A stretch of 64,000 nucleotides of DNA from Paenibacillus phoenicis (GTDB lineage Bacteria; Bacillota; Bacilli; Paenibacillales; Paenibacillaceae). Position 1 is the stretch's first letter; the number at the start of each line of letters is the position of its first letter. Shown here piece after piece: positions 50,336 through 59,691 of this stretch. The DNA is taken from contig NZ_JAYERP010000001.1 of assembly GCF_034718895.1 (NCBI RefSeq), forward strand, positions 2,480,001 through 2,544,000. The letters are read 5' to 3'. The translations under genes and the position numbers were made by a program. Under the pieces are notes generated by a model. The model was not told the origin of the DNA, ran no database searches, and was given only the letters and a program-made list of their open reading frames with translations.

Positions 50336-50383
50336 TCTCTTGTCTTCTCATTAGCAACAATTCTTATGAAAAAAGTGGAATTT

Positions 50384-50420
50384 AAAGATGAGTTTCTCTT
50401 TTAAGAGACAATTCATCTTT
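50384..50420. terminator. terminator between convergent genes
   Basis: AAAGATGA and TTCATCTTT form the outer stem with an inner TCTCTT/AAGAGA pairing. A run TATTTT follows on the plus strand. Confidence 0.7.
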
Positions 50421-51787
50421 TATTTTAACTTTTTTGGAAAGTGTAATGTAAACCTGGTGCCTTGATTGATTTTACTCTCGACATGAATACTGCCGCCGTG
50501 CGCTTCTACGATGGCCTTTACGATAGCCAAACCGATTCCGGCACCGCCTGTTTTGCGATTCCGCGATTTATCTCCACGATAGAAACGCTCGAAAATATGT
50601 GGCAGCTCATCGGACGCTATGCCCGAACCCGTATCCGAAACGGTTACGTTCACTTGATCTGCAGCTTCAAAAATTCTAACATAAATTGAACCTTCGCCAG
50701 TAAATTTATAAGCGTTATTCAACAGGTTCACAAAAACTTGAATCAGTCGTCCAGCATCGCCGGTGATAACAACAGGAGTTTCTTCCTGAATGATGAGATC
50801 GATCGGTTTCTCGCTGAACTGAGCTTTTACCGTTTTTTCGGATTCTCTGATTACCTCAAGCAGTCTAACCGGTTCTTGTTTTAGCTTGAGCATCGGATTT
50901 TCGACCGCTGACAAGTTCTCCAAATCATGAATAAGCTTTACTAACCGGATAACTTGCCCATGACAAACCTCCAATTTATCGGGCGTTGCTTCCCATACAC
51001 CATCTTGAAAAGCTTCAATATGGCTTTGGATCGTGGCCAGCGGTGTGCGTAATTCATGGGCGATATCGGCCGTTAAATTTTTGCGCAACTGATCTTGTTG
51101 CTCCAGTGCATCCGCTAGATGGTTTAAAGCGAGTCCCACCTCCTCGATTTCCGTTTGACGATGCGCCAGTACAACACGGGAAGACAAGTTCCCTTCCTTC
51201 ATTTGAGTAGCTATTTGTTTAATGCGTAATAAAGGCCTGCTTAGGCTATTTGACATAATTACGCTAAATATCGTTACACCGGCAATGGCTAAAATAAACG
51301 CCACCCAAAGTAACGTGTTAAACAGGTTCAAAAACTGTCGGTTTTGTATTTCAAAATTGCTTGCAAGTCCCTCAATTTCGATCCTGCCAATCTTCACATG
51401 ATTCTTTGTAATCTCTCGCGTTATTACTTTCGTATTTATAGTACCTTTTTCAGTCAGTGTAGAGGCATGCATCATTCTCCCCATGGATTTCGTATCCCAG
51501 ATCAAATTGCCTCCGGCGTTATAAATGCTCACGTTATAGTTCCGGAGCATAGCTTGATGGGAGATAGACATTAAAGAATCCTCAGACCATCCCCTTGAAC
51601 TTTCATCATAGGATCCTTCCAAATCTTCAACAATCGTATCTGCCTCTGCCTGCTGCTGGGTTTGCGTATACCTTCCAAATGAGAAAGACATGACGAGATA
51701 AACGATGACCATGATGAGCAGCAGTGAACCGAGGCTTACGCCTAGATGCGAAATTAACAGTCTTTTACGCAGTCCTCCGCTATTCAT
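50420..51787 (-). CDS. sensor histidine kinase (BaeS-like)
   Basis: A 455-residue product. The ATG at 51787 overlaps the response-regulator stop by 8 bp. Two membrane helices (about 9-32 and 160-180) bracket a sensor domain of about 125 residues. The cytosolic part has HAMP, H-box LTADIAHELRTPLATIQSH (His near 245), N-box LLNNAYKFT, GSGIASDELPH and GGAGIGLAIVKA. It partners the regulator at 51780 and probably senses envelope or copper stress. Similar in plan to the kinase at 53759. Confidence 0.93.
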   Translation of the reverse strand: MNSGGLRKRLLISHLGVSLGSLLLIMVIVYLVMSFSFGRYTQTQQQAEADTIVEDLEGSYDESSRGWSEDSLMSISHQAMLRNYNVSIYNAGGNLIWDTKSMGRMMHASTLTEKGTINTKVITREITKNHVKIGRIEIEGLASNFEIQNRQFLNLFNTLLWVAFILAIAGVTIFSVIMSNSLSRPLLRIKQIATQMKEGNLSSRVVLAHRQTEIEEVGLALNHLADALEQQDQLRKNLTADIAHELRTPLATIQSHIEAFQDGVWEATPDKLEVCHGQVIRLVKLIHDLENLSAVENPMLKLKQEPVRLLEVIRESEKTVKAQFSEKPIDLIIQEETPVVITGDAGRLIQVFVNLLNNAYKFTGEGSIYVRIFEAADQVNVTVSDTGSGIASDELPHIFERFYRGDKSRNRKTGGAGIGLAIVKAIVEAHGGSIHVESKINQGTRFTLHFPKKLK

Positions 51788-52487
51788 CGGGTACCCCCTG
51801 AAATTTATAACCCACCCCATAGACCGTAATAATAAACGATGGATTTTTCGGATCATCACCGATTTTTTGGCGGATGTTCTTGATATGGACATCGATCGTG
51901 CGTTCCATGCCTTCAAAATCATCACCTTGGATCAGATTAACCAGTTCGAAACGGGTAAATGCTCTTTTAGGATGTTTGGCTAAAGTTTCAAGCAATTTGA
52001 ATTCAATGGGGGTAAGCTGGACGGTTTCGCCTTTAACTATTACTTCATGCCGTTCTGAATCGATGGAGAGGCGGTTCCCACCGAAAGAAATCTTTTTTTC
52101 CTGAGTCGTATATCCGGCGGACTTCGATCTTCTTAGCAAGCTGATCACTCTGGCCATCAGTTCCCGAGGGCTGAACGGCTTGACAAGATAGTCATCAGCT
52201 CCTATCAATAGACCGTGAACAAGGTCATCTTCACTGCTTTTTGCGGTCAACATGAGGATAGGTATATCCGATTTCTTTCGAATCGTTTTGCAGACATCCT
52301 CACCCGAAAGGTCCGGAAGCATTAAGTCCAAGATGACTAAGTCAGGCTGGAGATTTTCAAAAAGCCGAAGCGCCCCATACCCCGAATCTGTTTCGTAAAC
52401 CAGATAATCCTGTTTCTCCAGGTAGGCTTTAATGACGTGTAGAAGGCTTGGCTCATCATCGATAATTAAAATTTTTGTCCGTTCCAT
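51780..52487 (-). CDS. OmpR-type response regulator
   Basis: A 235-residue product from ATG 52487 behind AAAGGA. DDE at 10-12, phospho-Asp54 (VILDLMLPDLSG), KPFS lysine and winged helix LTPIEFKLLETLAKHPKRAFT. It overlaps the kinase gene. Its operon continues upstream with a Met-rich secreted protein after a terminator-like hairpin. Confidence 0.94.
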   Translation of the reverse strand: MERTKILIIDDEPSLLHVIKAYLEKQDYLVYETDSGYGALRLFENLQPDLVILDLMLPDLSGEDVCKTIRKKSDIPILMLTAKSSEDDLVHGLLIGADDYLVKPFSPRELMARVISLLRRSKSAGYTTQEKKISFGGNRLSIDSERHEVIVKGETVQLTPIEFKLLETLAKHPKRAFTRFELVNLIQGDDFEGMERTIDVHIKNIRQKIGDDPKNPSFIITVYGVGYKFQGVPDE

Positions 52488-52507
52488 ACAAATCCTTTCA
52501 TTAAATA

Positions 52508-52541
52508 AGACAAGACCTCACGTAACTCGCGAGGCCTGTCT
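52508..52541 (-). terminator. hairpin after the 93-aa secreted protein gene
   Basis: AGACAAGACCTCACG pairs imperfectly with CGAGGCCTGTCT, followed on the minus strand by TATTTAAT. Probably a weak terminator. Confidence 0.55.
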
Positions 52542-52551
52542 AAATTCGTGA

Positions 52552-52833
52552 TTAGAAGTTCATCATATTGCTGCCCATCTGAGTATTGTTCATCATACCT
52601 TTCGCACCTGAGCCACTGCCACCATGGCAGCTATTATACATCTCCCGAATTTGTTCCTCGGAAAGATCCGGGTGCATTTGTTTGGCATGCGGCAACATTT
52701 GTTCAAAGGTGCTTTGGTTATTTACTTTACCACTGTCTTCGGTACCGTTTTCGGCTGTAGCCGCATAGACACCTGCCGTTCCAATTCCCATAACCAAAGC
52801 CATCGTTGCGATTCCAATCCATAGTTTTTTCAT
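52552..52833 (-). CDS. small secreted protein with Met/His-rich tail
   Basis: A 93-residue product from ATG 52833 behind AAAGGAGG. A signal peptide (residues 1-24, ending VYAA) is followed by SFEQMLPHAKQMHPDLSEEQI-like sequence and a Met/Asn/Gly-rich tail (SCHGGSGSGAKGMMNNTQMG). Methionine, histidine and one cysteine suggest periplasmic/extracellular Cu(I) binding. A small copper- or silver-binding sentinel is a fair inference. It precedes a two-component pair. Confidence 0.6.
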   Translation of the reverse strand: MKKLWIGIATMALVMGIGTAGVYAATAENGTEDSGKVNNQSTFEQMLPHAKQMHPDLSEEQIREMYNSCHGGSGSGAKGMMNNTQMGSNMMNF

Positions 52834-52912
52834 TAGTATCTCCTCCTTTTGAATATAATATAAACGATAAATATGAAGAACTAATTTATACATTGTGAAG
52901 AAGTTATAAAGA

Positions 52913-53524
52913 TCAAACCATTGTATTTAAGGTTAGACTTCTGACGATTGTAGAAAACAACTGCTCGTTTTGTTCAATAGCGAGTCCCGCTTTTTCCACA
53001 TTTTCCATCGTTCTTCGATTGATGTTCGCCCCAGACAACCTCACAGTGATTGGATTAAGCAGATCCATGATTTTTCCCACAACCGGGTTATCGCTACGCA
53101 TATGCTCCAATAAACGAATTTGTCCTTCCGGCTTACATACACGAGCCATTTCTTTCATCCCTTGTATAGGGTCTGGAACAGAGCAAAACACGCAGGTAGC
53201 TATTACATAATCAAAGGTATGGTCCGCAAAATCCATGTGCTCTGCATCCATTTCAATCAAATCTACCTTCATGCCGAGTTCTTCAGCGCTTAGCTTGGCG
53301 TAATTCAGCATACTGGGACTAAAATCTATTCCCGTTAATGAAACGGAAGAAGGATAGTAGGGAAGATTAGCTCCCGTACCAATGCCAACCTCCAGAATAT
53401 TGCCGCTTAATCCTGATAATAAGCTGCTTCTCCAAGTTTTCATCATTTTACTGTCCATTTTGTGGAACAGAGGGGCTACGCGATTGTATCGCCTTTTTAT
53501 TTTTTCGGTTTGGACCTTATTCAA
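52913..53524 (-). CDS. class I SAM-dependent methyltransferase (UbiE/PhcB-like)
   Basis: A 203-residue product. A TTG at 53524 fits the GAGGTG site; a longer in-frame form would overlap the upstream gene. The SAM site is ILEVGIGTGANLPYYP near residue 44, with GIDFSPSMLNYAKLS and YVIATCVFCSVPDP. The substrate is unknown; small family members methylate phospholipids or quinones. It lies between a small membrane protein and the Met-rich secreted protein, all on one strand. Confidence 0.8.
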   Translation of the reverse strand: MNKVQTEKIKRRYNRVAPLFHKMDSKMMKTWRSSLLSGLSGNILEVGIGTGANLPYYPSSVSLTGIDFSPSMLNYAKLSAEELGMKVDLIEMDAEHMDFADHTFDYVIATCVFCSVPDPIQGMKEMARVCKPEGQIRLLEHMRSDNPVVGKIMDLLNPITVRLSGANINRRTMENVEKAGLAIEQNEQLFSTIVRSLTLNTMV

Positions 53525-53564
53525 TATTTTCACCTCGGATTTGAACTTAGGGAACCGATAGGAG

Positions 53565-53762
53565 TTAAGGTTTGTTTCTTTGCGTGAACCAATATACGAT
53601 ACCAAAGATCGTAGCTATCACAATCATCGATAAGCAAGCCTGCCCGATGGAAAGTCCCATCTGAGTAAATGACATGCCACGGAATGAGAAAGCCGATACG
53701 ATTAAACATGCCAGCCCCATAGTTATGAGAACAATGACTATAACCCAATCCGCCTTCTTCAT
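53565..53762 (-). CDS. small two-helix membrane protein
   Basis: A 65-residue product whose start overlaps the kinase stop (ATGA). Two hydrophobic helices (WVIVIVLITMGLACLIVSAF and SIGQACLSMIVIATIFGIVY). Unknown family; the tight overlap suggests co-translation with the kinase at 53759. Confidence 0.55.
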   Translation of the reverse strand: MKKADWVIVIVLITMGLACLIVSAFSFRGMSFTQMGLSIGQACLSMIVIATIFGIVYWFTQRNKP

Positions 53763-55168
53763 ATTCGTTCCTCCTGGTGTTCAGGCACAAAGCGGATCTC
53801 AAACCTAGTTCCGTGGCCTAACTTACTAAAGACCTTGAGTTCCCCGCCTTGCAGCTCCACCAACTTTTTAGCGATTGGCAAACCGAGCCCTGTACCACCA
53901 TATTGCCGTGAGCGGGACTTCTCCACACGATAAAAACGGTCAAAGATGTACGGAATCTCATCCTCAGGGATACCCATACCGGTATCTTCCACTGCTATAT
54001 AAATAAAGGAGCGGTTTTGGTCCAGTTCAACGACGATGCTGCCCTTCTCCGTATAGCGTACAGCATTTTCCAACAAGTTAAGAAGAACCTGCTCCGTTCT
54101 CAAACCGTCACCGTAAATCAATGGAATGTTGCTGTTGATCTTCGTTTGGAGAGATAAGTTCTTCTCGCCGGCTTTAAGCTTAATTTTTTGAACCGCGTTA
54201 TCCGTAATTTCCGCTAAGTCAATCCACTCCAGCGACAGGCTGACTTTTCCTTCTTCCATCTTAGCCAAATCGAATAGATCATCAACGAGGTGCTGTAAAC
54301 GCATGGCCTCTTCATGAATAATATCTAAATATTTATCCTTCTCCTCCTCTGTTTCATATAGACGCTTCTTGAGGACTTGTGCATATCCTTCCAAGTACGT
54401 GATCGGAGTTCGCAGCTCATGAGATATATTCGCAAAAAATTCCTGCCGGGTATCCCTATATCGCTGTAGCTCGATGGCCAGATGATTGATGGAATCCGCC
54501 AAAACACCAATTTCATCATCTCGCTGAATCGTTAATCGAGTTTCCAGCTCACCCGCGGCAATTTTCCGGGTTGCCGCTTGCATTTGCAGCATGGGTCGGG
54601 ATAGGATTTTGGCGATGATCCAGGTGATTCCCAGTGCCAGTAGAAATGCCCCTAGGCCTGACAGTACCAATACGCTACGAACGGCCGTGATGGATTCATC
54701 CATATGCCCGGTTGAAGAAAGGACATAAACCGCGGCTTTAATATTTACCCCCGTGGCATCCAATACGGGTCTGGCCGCCACGAAGTAACGTTCTCCATTA
54801 GCATCGGTATGTTCAAGCTTTACGGCTTTCCCGGTAAAAAGAAGCTTCAGGTCCTTGGGTTTAATGAATGTTCGGTCCGATATTTCATAGGTTCCGGAAT
54901 TTGCCAATATGTCTCCTTGTTCAGAAACAAATAAAATACTGACGTTTGAAAAATCGGCAAACTTGAGCAGCGTCTCTTCGGACAACATCTCAGGCGATTG
55001 GCTCATCGCTGTGAAGTGAGTCGTGAGTTCATTTACCTCTGTTCTCATTTCCGAGTTATAGAAATTCGTGAACATTCGATCAATCGTCAATCCTAAAGAG
55101 AGAATCACGACAACAAAAGCGACGAGAATCATCAAACCAAGCCTGAAGCCAATTTTATTCCTTCTCAT
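53759..55168 (-). CDS. sensor histidine kinase (BaeS/ResE-like)
   Basis: A 469-residue product that overlaps its response regulator by 14 bp. Two membrane helices (about 8-30 and 167-190) flank a Cache-like sensor part. H-box FFANISHELRTPITYLEGYA (His near 251), N-box LLENAVRYT, DTGMGIPEDEIPYI and GGTGLGLPIAKK follow. It likely senses an envelope stress and signals to the regulator upstream. Confidence 0.94.
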   Translation of the reverse strand: MRRNKIGFRLGLMILVAFVVVILSLGLTIDRMFTNFYNSEMRTEVNELTTHFTAMSQSPEMLSEETLLKFADFSNVSILFVSEQGDILANSGTYEISDRTFIKPKDLKLLFTGKAVKLEHTDANGERYFVAARPVLDATGVNIKAAVYVLSSTGHMDESITAVRSVLVLSGLGAFLLALGITWIIAKILSRPMLQMQAATRKIAAGELETRLTIQRDDEIGVLADSINHLAIELQRYRDTRQEFFANISHELRTPITYLEGYAQVLKKRLYETEEEKDKYLDIIHEEAMRLQHLVDDLFDLAKMEEGKVSLSLEWIDLAEITDNAVQKIKLKAGEKNLSLQTKINSNIPLIYGDGLRTEQVLLNLLENAVRYTEKGSIVVELDQNRSFIYIAVEDTGMGIPEDEIPYIFDRFYRVEKSRSRQYGGTGLGLPIAKKLVELQGGELKVFSKLGHGTRFEIRFVPEHQEERI

Positions 55169-55901
55169 TGGAAGTACCCGCTCCGTTGAACTTATACCCT
55201 ACTCCCCACACCGTTTGAATCGGATTATAGCCAAGCCCTGCCTTTTGAGTCTTTTCCCGAATATTTTTGATATGAGTATCTACGACGCGAACTTCTCCCT
55301 CGTATTCGTCTCCCCAGATTAGATTCACCAACTCTTCGCGGCTGAACGCACGTTGTTCGCTTTTCGCGAGCGAGATGAATAAATCAAACTCTTTCTGTGT
55401 GAATTCAACGGAATGGTCATGGATAATAACTTCTCTACCTTCCGGTAATATTCTCAGATGGGGAAACTCTAACGCAGCCTCTTGCCGCCTGATGGATTGT
55501 GTAATCGCCGAACGGCGGATTAAGGAATAGACCCGGGCAAGCAATTCCTCAGGTTCAAATGGCTTGGTCAAATAATCGTCCGCGCCGATGCCAAGCCCGT
55601 ACACTTTATCTTTCGTCTCCGAACGCGCGGTGAGCATCAAAATAGCTACATGATCCTTCTCCCGGATCTTTTTGCATACTTGCCACCCGTCCATATCCGG
55701 CAGCATAAGGTCCAGCAGAATAATGTCGAAATGATGGTTAGCCGCCATTTCCAAGGCTTCATTGCCGTTTGTAGCTTCCTTGACCTCGAACCCTTCTCGC
55801 GTTAAATAAATCCGCAAGAGATTGCGCATATTCCATTCATCATCTACAACAAGAACCTGTAGTTTTGGCACGCCGCCACCCGCCTTTACCGATTGACTCA
55901 T
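55155..55901 (-). CDS. OmpR-type response regulator
   Basis: A 248-residue product from ATG 55901 (an alternative GTG ten codons later). DDE at 20-22, phospho-Asp64 (IILLDLMLPDMDG), KPFEPEE lysine and winged helix FTQKEFDLFISLAKSEQRAFS. It follows lgt by 2 bp and overlaps the kinase gene. Closely parallel to the pair at 50420-52487. Confidence 0.94.
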   Translation of the reverse strand: MSQSVKAGGGVPKLQVLVVDDEWNMRNLLRIYLTREGFEVKEATNGNEALEMAANHHFDIILLDLMLPDMDGWQVCKKIREKDHVAILMLTARSETKDKVYGLGIGADDYLTKPFEPEELLARVYSLIRRSAITQSIRRQEAALEFPHLRILPEGREVIIHDHSVEFTQKEFDLFISLAKSEQRAFSREELVNLIWGDEYEGEVRVVDTHIKNIREKTQKAGLGYNPIQTVWGVGYKFNGAGTSNEKE

Positions 55902-55903
55902 TT

Positions 55904-56689
55904 TTACATAGTGATTACCTTTGTCTCTTGGTTGCGCTTAAAGAAGAAATACACCATCAAGGCCATAGAGATCAGGAAGATACTCATACTGGTCCATTGT
56001 CCGGCAGTCCAATCCAAGGCGTACCGTGGTGAATCCCCACGAAGGAATTCCAAAGAAAACCGGACCAGTGCATACATCATATTATAACTTAAAAACAGCA
56101 CCCCTACGGGAAGCTTGATATTCTTCATGGCTATGAGAACTCCAAATACGATCAAATCGAGCTGACCCTCCCAAACTTCGGCCGGCCATAGCGGAACGGA
56201 ACCATACCGTTCAAAAGCGATGGTACCTTCAGGGTAAACAACCCCAAAGCCTGTCCCAGTCGGAGCTCCAAACGCATCACCATTTAGGAAGCAGGCAATC
56301 CGGCCTACGGCCTGACCTAATATGATGGCAGGAGCCACAATATCGGCGAGTTCCCAAAACGAAATTTTATTTTTCCAGGTATAAACAGCCGTTGTCAGGA
56401 ATCCGCCAACCAATGCTCCCTGTATGGCGATTCCGCCATTCCAGATGGCAAAAATCTCAGATAAATGGTTCGAGTAGTATCCCCATTGAAAAAAGAACAC
56501 ATGCCATATTCTGGCTCCTAGAATGGCACCAAGAAGTACATAGAACACCAGATTAAAGATATGTTTTTGATATTGCGTCCCTCTAGCTAAATAATACGCC
56601 ATGCCCACGGCAAGCAATACAGCCAAACCCACTACGACGCCATAGGATCTAAGGGAGAATCCCCCGATTTCAAATAAAATTACTCTCAC
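55904..56689 (-). CDS. lgt: prolipoprotein diacylglyceryl transferase (Lgt paralogue)
   Basis: A 261-residue membrane protein with about seven helices. Lgt signature GQAVGRIACFLNGDAFG near 142 has the catalytic-type arginine and Asn-Gly. It transfers a diacylglycerol to the lipobox cysteine of prolipoproteins. A chromosomal lgt must exist elsewhere, so this copy probably serves the lipoproteins of this island, such as those at 56708 and 60778. It lies 18 bp after the YncE-like lipoprotein gene. Confidence 0.93.
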   Translation of the reverse strand: MRVILFEIGGFSLRSYGVVVGLAVLLAVGMAYYLARGTQYQKHIFNLVFYVLLGAILGARIWHVFFFQWGYYSNHLSEIFAIWNGGIAIQGALVGGFLTTAVYTWKNKISFWELADIVAPAIILGQAVGRIACFLNGDAFGAPTGTGFGVVYPEGTIAFERYGSVPLWPAEVWEGQLDLIVFGVLIAMKNIKLPVGVLFLSYNMMYALVRFSLEFLRGDSPRYALDWTAGQWTSMSIFLISMALMVYFFFKRNQETKVITM

Positions 56690-56707
56690 GTCACTATCCC
56701 CTTATTA

Positions 56708-57856
56708 TTATGGAGTAACACTAATTCCATTTGGCGTTGTGCCTACTTTAATCGTTGTAATCACTTTATTGGTTTCATTGTCGATCACGGTTACAGTGTT
56801 ATCGAACATGTTTGTCACATATATTTTACTGTTATCCGGGCTCACTACCACGCCATGCGCCCCTTTGCCCGTCTCGATCGTGGCAATGACCTGATTTGTA
56901 GCCAGGTCAATTTTCGAGATACTATTTGATGGATTTTGTTCGGTACCTTGATTCGCAATAATCGCATACTTGTTGTCGGATGGAATATACACCTGCGCAG
57001 GACCGTTACCGACAGGTACTTTGATCATTTTCTCGGTAGCTAAGTCCACAATTACGGCTGCATTCTCTGCGTTTAAAGGAACGACCAGGGTTTTACCGTC
57101 ACTCGTTACGCCAGTCGTTACAGGCGTGCTACCGACCTTGATCTTTTTCTCCTCAACCATGGTCTGCAAGTTCAACACACTAACGGTGTCTTCGCTCATA
57201 TTTGCCACATAGGCAAATTTACTGTCCGCCGACACTCTAAAACCATGAGGGCCTTTTCCTGCTGGAATCGTTCCCACCGTTTGAAACGTCTTGGCATCCA
57301 GTACCGTTACATTATTTCCTTCATTATTGGTAACCAGAACATTTTTCCCATCCATCGTAAAAACGAGATGAGCCGGGTGGATACCTACTTCGACTTTCTT
57401 GACGAGTTCGTCTGAAACCGTGTCATAAAAATAGGCATAACCGCTCATTTCATGATCGCCATCTTCGCCATGTCCGCCCTCTTGATCTTCCGCCTCCGAC
57501 ATTCCTTCCATGTCCGACATTGATGGAACAACCGTAGCTCCTACCAATTTCCCGTCGGGAGAGACCTGGACATTATGAACGGCCCCTTCAACCTTAATGG
57601 TCTGCAGGACTTGATTTGAAGTTGCATCTATCTTAGTAACACTTCCCCCTTCATCGGCAGTGTAAAAAAACGCCGGCGCAACATTTTGTGAAATTGGGGC
57701 TTCAGCTTTGTTTTCAGAGTTATTCGTGGTTTGATTTGGTTGTGCAGCATTGTTATTCTGTTGTGCAGCATTGTTATTCTGTTGTGCAGTACCACAGGCA
57801 GTAATACCAATGGCTAAAACCGCTACAGAGAGCGTTATCATCCAGTTTCTTTTCAT
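56708..57856 (-). CDS. YncE-like beta-propeller lipoprotein
   Basis: A 382-residue product from ATG 57856 behind AGGGGG. The signal ends in the lipobox IGITAC. A Gln/Asn repeat linker (encoded by a 21-bp tandem repeat at 57744) leads to a seven-blade YVTN propeller with repeated FAYVANMSEDTVSVLNL-type units. An acidic/His insert (DMEGMSEAEDQEGGHGEDGD) could bind metal. YncE proteins occur in copper and heme contexts; binding is unproven here. It is a paralogue of the gene upstream. Confidence 0.85.
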   Translation of the reverse strand: MKRNWMITLSVAVLAIGITACGTAQQNNNAAQQNNNAAQPNQTTNNSENKAEAPISQNVAPAFFYTADEGGSVTKIDATSNQVLQTIKVEGAVHNVQVSPDGKLVGATVVPSMSDMEGMSEAEDQEGGHGEDGDHEMSGYAYFYDTVSDELVKKVEVGIHPAHLVFTMDGKNVLVTNNEGNNVTVLDAKTFQTVGTIPAGKGPHGFRVSADSKFAYVANMSEDTVSVLNLQTMVEEKKIKVGSTPVTTGVTSDGKTLVVPLNAENAAVIVDLATEKMIKVPVGNGPAQVYIPSDNKYAIIANQGTEQNPSNSISKIDLATNQVIATIETGKGAHGVVVSPDNSKIYVTNMFDNTVTVIDNETNKVITTIKVGTTPNGISVTP

Positions 57857-57908
57857 GTTATTTATCCCCCTAAATTTATTTATTCTCATTTTTATATTTA
57901 TCCCCAAA

Positions 57909-57936
57909 AAATATAGTGAGCGTGCTCACTATATTT
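57909..57936 (-). terminator. terminator between the two YncE-like genes
   Basis: AAATATAGTGAGC and its perfect complement flank 2 nt. The minus strand ends in TTTTTT. Confidence 0.85.
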
Positions 57937-57946
57937 CTCGATTCAG

Positions 57947-59368
57947 TTACTCACTCCAGGATAAAGAAACCGTTTCTCCATTGGGTCCGTCAATTTTCAT
58001 TTCGACCTGAGAGGCTTGCTCTGTTTTTGGAAACCAGGCCAAATAAAAAGGATGGTGTGAGTCGTTGCTTACGGAAACCAACCGAGAAGGAGACACATAT
58101 TTACCATTTAAGCCTTGCAGGCTAATCCTCTGCTCATTTAACAAATCAGAAATATCGCCAGAATGAGCAGCTAATGAAATTCCATAGATATCATTTTGTT
58201 GAAAATCCTCCGCTTTGATATCCGTAAAATTCGGATCATTCCCAAGGTCAGTTGCCTTTAACCTTTGCACCGTGATTTGAGCCGAGCCAAGCGTTCCCTC
58301 CTGAACGGATGGATCCGGACTAATGTCAGGGGCGGTTACGTTCGAAGCTTGGACAGGAACAATGATATCTTCCAGCGATATTTCATGCGGTTCGGAACCT
58401 ACCGGAATTATGGCTACGACCTTTCTGTCTTCTCGGTTGATCTTTACGATATCGTTCGATTGCCGATTTGAGACAAAAGCCCATACCCCATCAGGTGAAA
58501 AGCCTACGTGATTTGCATAGGAACCCGTTGAAATCGTCGCTAAAACACGAAAGTTGTCCGTATTGATCACTGTGACATCGTTCGATTTGTTATTGCTGAC
58601 CCACAATTCTTTTCCGTCTGGGGAGACAGTTACCCCATGAGGAGCCTCTCCCGCTTCAATATCCTTGATCACTTGCATGGTTTTCATATCGATGACAGAC
58701 ACCGTATTCGACTCTACATTGGCAGCAAAAGCATATCGCGAATCCGGCATAACCGCCACCTCGTTAGGTACTTTCCCGACAGCGATGGTTTTGACGACTT
58801 TTGCCGTTGTTGCGTCTACGATGGAAATCGTATCATCATTCACATTAGCTGTCCAAACTTGGGAACCATCCGCAGTAACTGCCACATGCGCCGGGCCTTC
58901 TCCCGTCTCAACCATGGATTTTAGATTGAGATTCGCCGTATCCACAATGGCTAATTTCCCGCCCGTTTTACCAAGCCCCGGATTAAGGGATACGTATAAG
59001 TTTTGACCGTCCGGGCTTATATCGATGCCATGAACGCCTTCGTCAAAAGCAAGTTCCTTTATTTTCTTTTTGGTTTTCGTATCGATCGCTATCAGCGTTT
59101 TGCCGTCAAAGCCGGTGCCGGCGTAAAGTACTTTTTGGTCTAAGCTTAGTGCAATACCATGGGAAGCTTGGTCTGTTCCCAGTTTAATCGTGTCCACTGC
59201 TTTTCCTTGTTCATAATCAACAACGGAGATGGTTCCGTCTCCAGCGTTTGGTACATAAAAAACTGAAGCAGGAGCTGCTTTCCCTTCTGGCTGTTTTACG
59301 AAAAGCCAAGTACCGGCAACGAGCAAAAGGAAAAGCAAAACTCCCCCCCATCGATAGATATTTTTCAT
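57947..59368 (-). CDS. YncE-like beta-propeller protein, membrane-anchored
   Basis: A 473-residue product from ATG 59368 behind GGAGTGG. An N-terminal membrane helix (GGVLLFLLLVAGTWLFVK) is not a lipobox type. Seven YVTN-type blades (VFYVPNAGDGTISVVDY, YAFAANVESNTVSVIDM, ELWVSNNKSNDVTVINT) are followed by a C-terminal beta-domain of about 120 residues absent from the paralogue. It heads a unit with the small DUF2933-type genes upstream. Confidence 0.85.
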   Translation of the reverse strand: MKNIYRWGGVLLFLLLVAGTWLFVKQPEGKAAPASVFYVPNAGDGTISVVDYEQGKAVDTIKLGTDQASHGIALSLDQKVLYAGTGFDGKTLIAIDTKTKKKIKELAFDEGVHGIDISPDGQNLYVSLNPGLGKTGGKLAIVDTANLNLKSMVETGEGPAHVAVTADGSQVWTANVNDDTISIVDATTAKVVKTIAVGKVPNEVAVMPDSRYAFAANVESNTVSVIDMKTMQVIKDIEAGEAPHGVTVSPDGKELWVSNNKSNDVTVINTDNFRVLATISTGSYANHVGFSPDGVWAFVSNRQSNDIVKINREDRKVVAIIPVGSEPHEISLEDIIVPVQASNVTAPDISPDPSVQEGTLGSAQITVQRLKATDLGNDPNFTDIKAEDFQQNDIYGISLAAHSGDISDLLNEQRISLQGLNGKYVSPSRLVSVSNDSHHPFYLAWFPKTEQASQVEMKIDGPNGETVSLSWSE

Positions 59369-59404
59369 GAACTCATCCACTCCATGTTCTCGTCATTGGG
59401 TTTG

Positions 59405-59653
59405 TTAGTGTCGTTTCTTACTCATCATCGGCATCAAAACCAGGTGTGACAATGGGCAAATCAGCAGAAGCAGGAATGGAATAATGTTTCCCGTTGAGCC
59501 TGTTATTCCGTTAAAAAGTAGCATTGCAGCGAATAGAACGATCGGCAAAACACAGCACAAGATCATCATCCAATTATGTTTTTTGGAATGGCCGGAATGC
59601 TCCCCGCCAGCATGATTATTTCCGTCATGGTTGTGATTACCACAGCAACTCAT
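59405..59653 (-). CDS. small His-rich two-helix membrane protein (DUF2933-like)
   Basis: An 82-residue product. The N-terminus MSCCGNHNHDGNNHAGGEHS is Cys/His-rich and could bind a metal. It is followed by two helices (MMILCCVLPIVLFAAMLLF and IPFLLLLICPLSHLVLMPMM). The CPLxHLxMM end is typical of DUF2933 proteins in heavy-metal gene clusters. Unknown role; perhaps a metal-handling partner of CopA-type systems. Confidence 0.7.
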   Translation of the reverse strand: MSCCGNHNHDGNNHAGGEHSGHSKKHNWMMILCCVLPIVLFAAMLLFNGITGSTGNIIPFLLLLICPLSHLVLMPMMSKKRH

Positions 59654-59691
59654 GTTAGTTCCTCCTTTGTTAATTTGAATTTCGGATTGGT

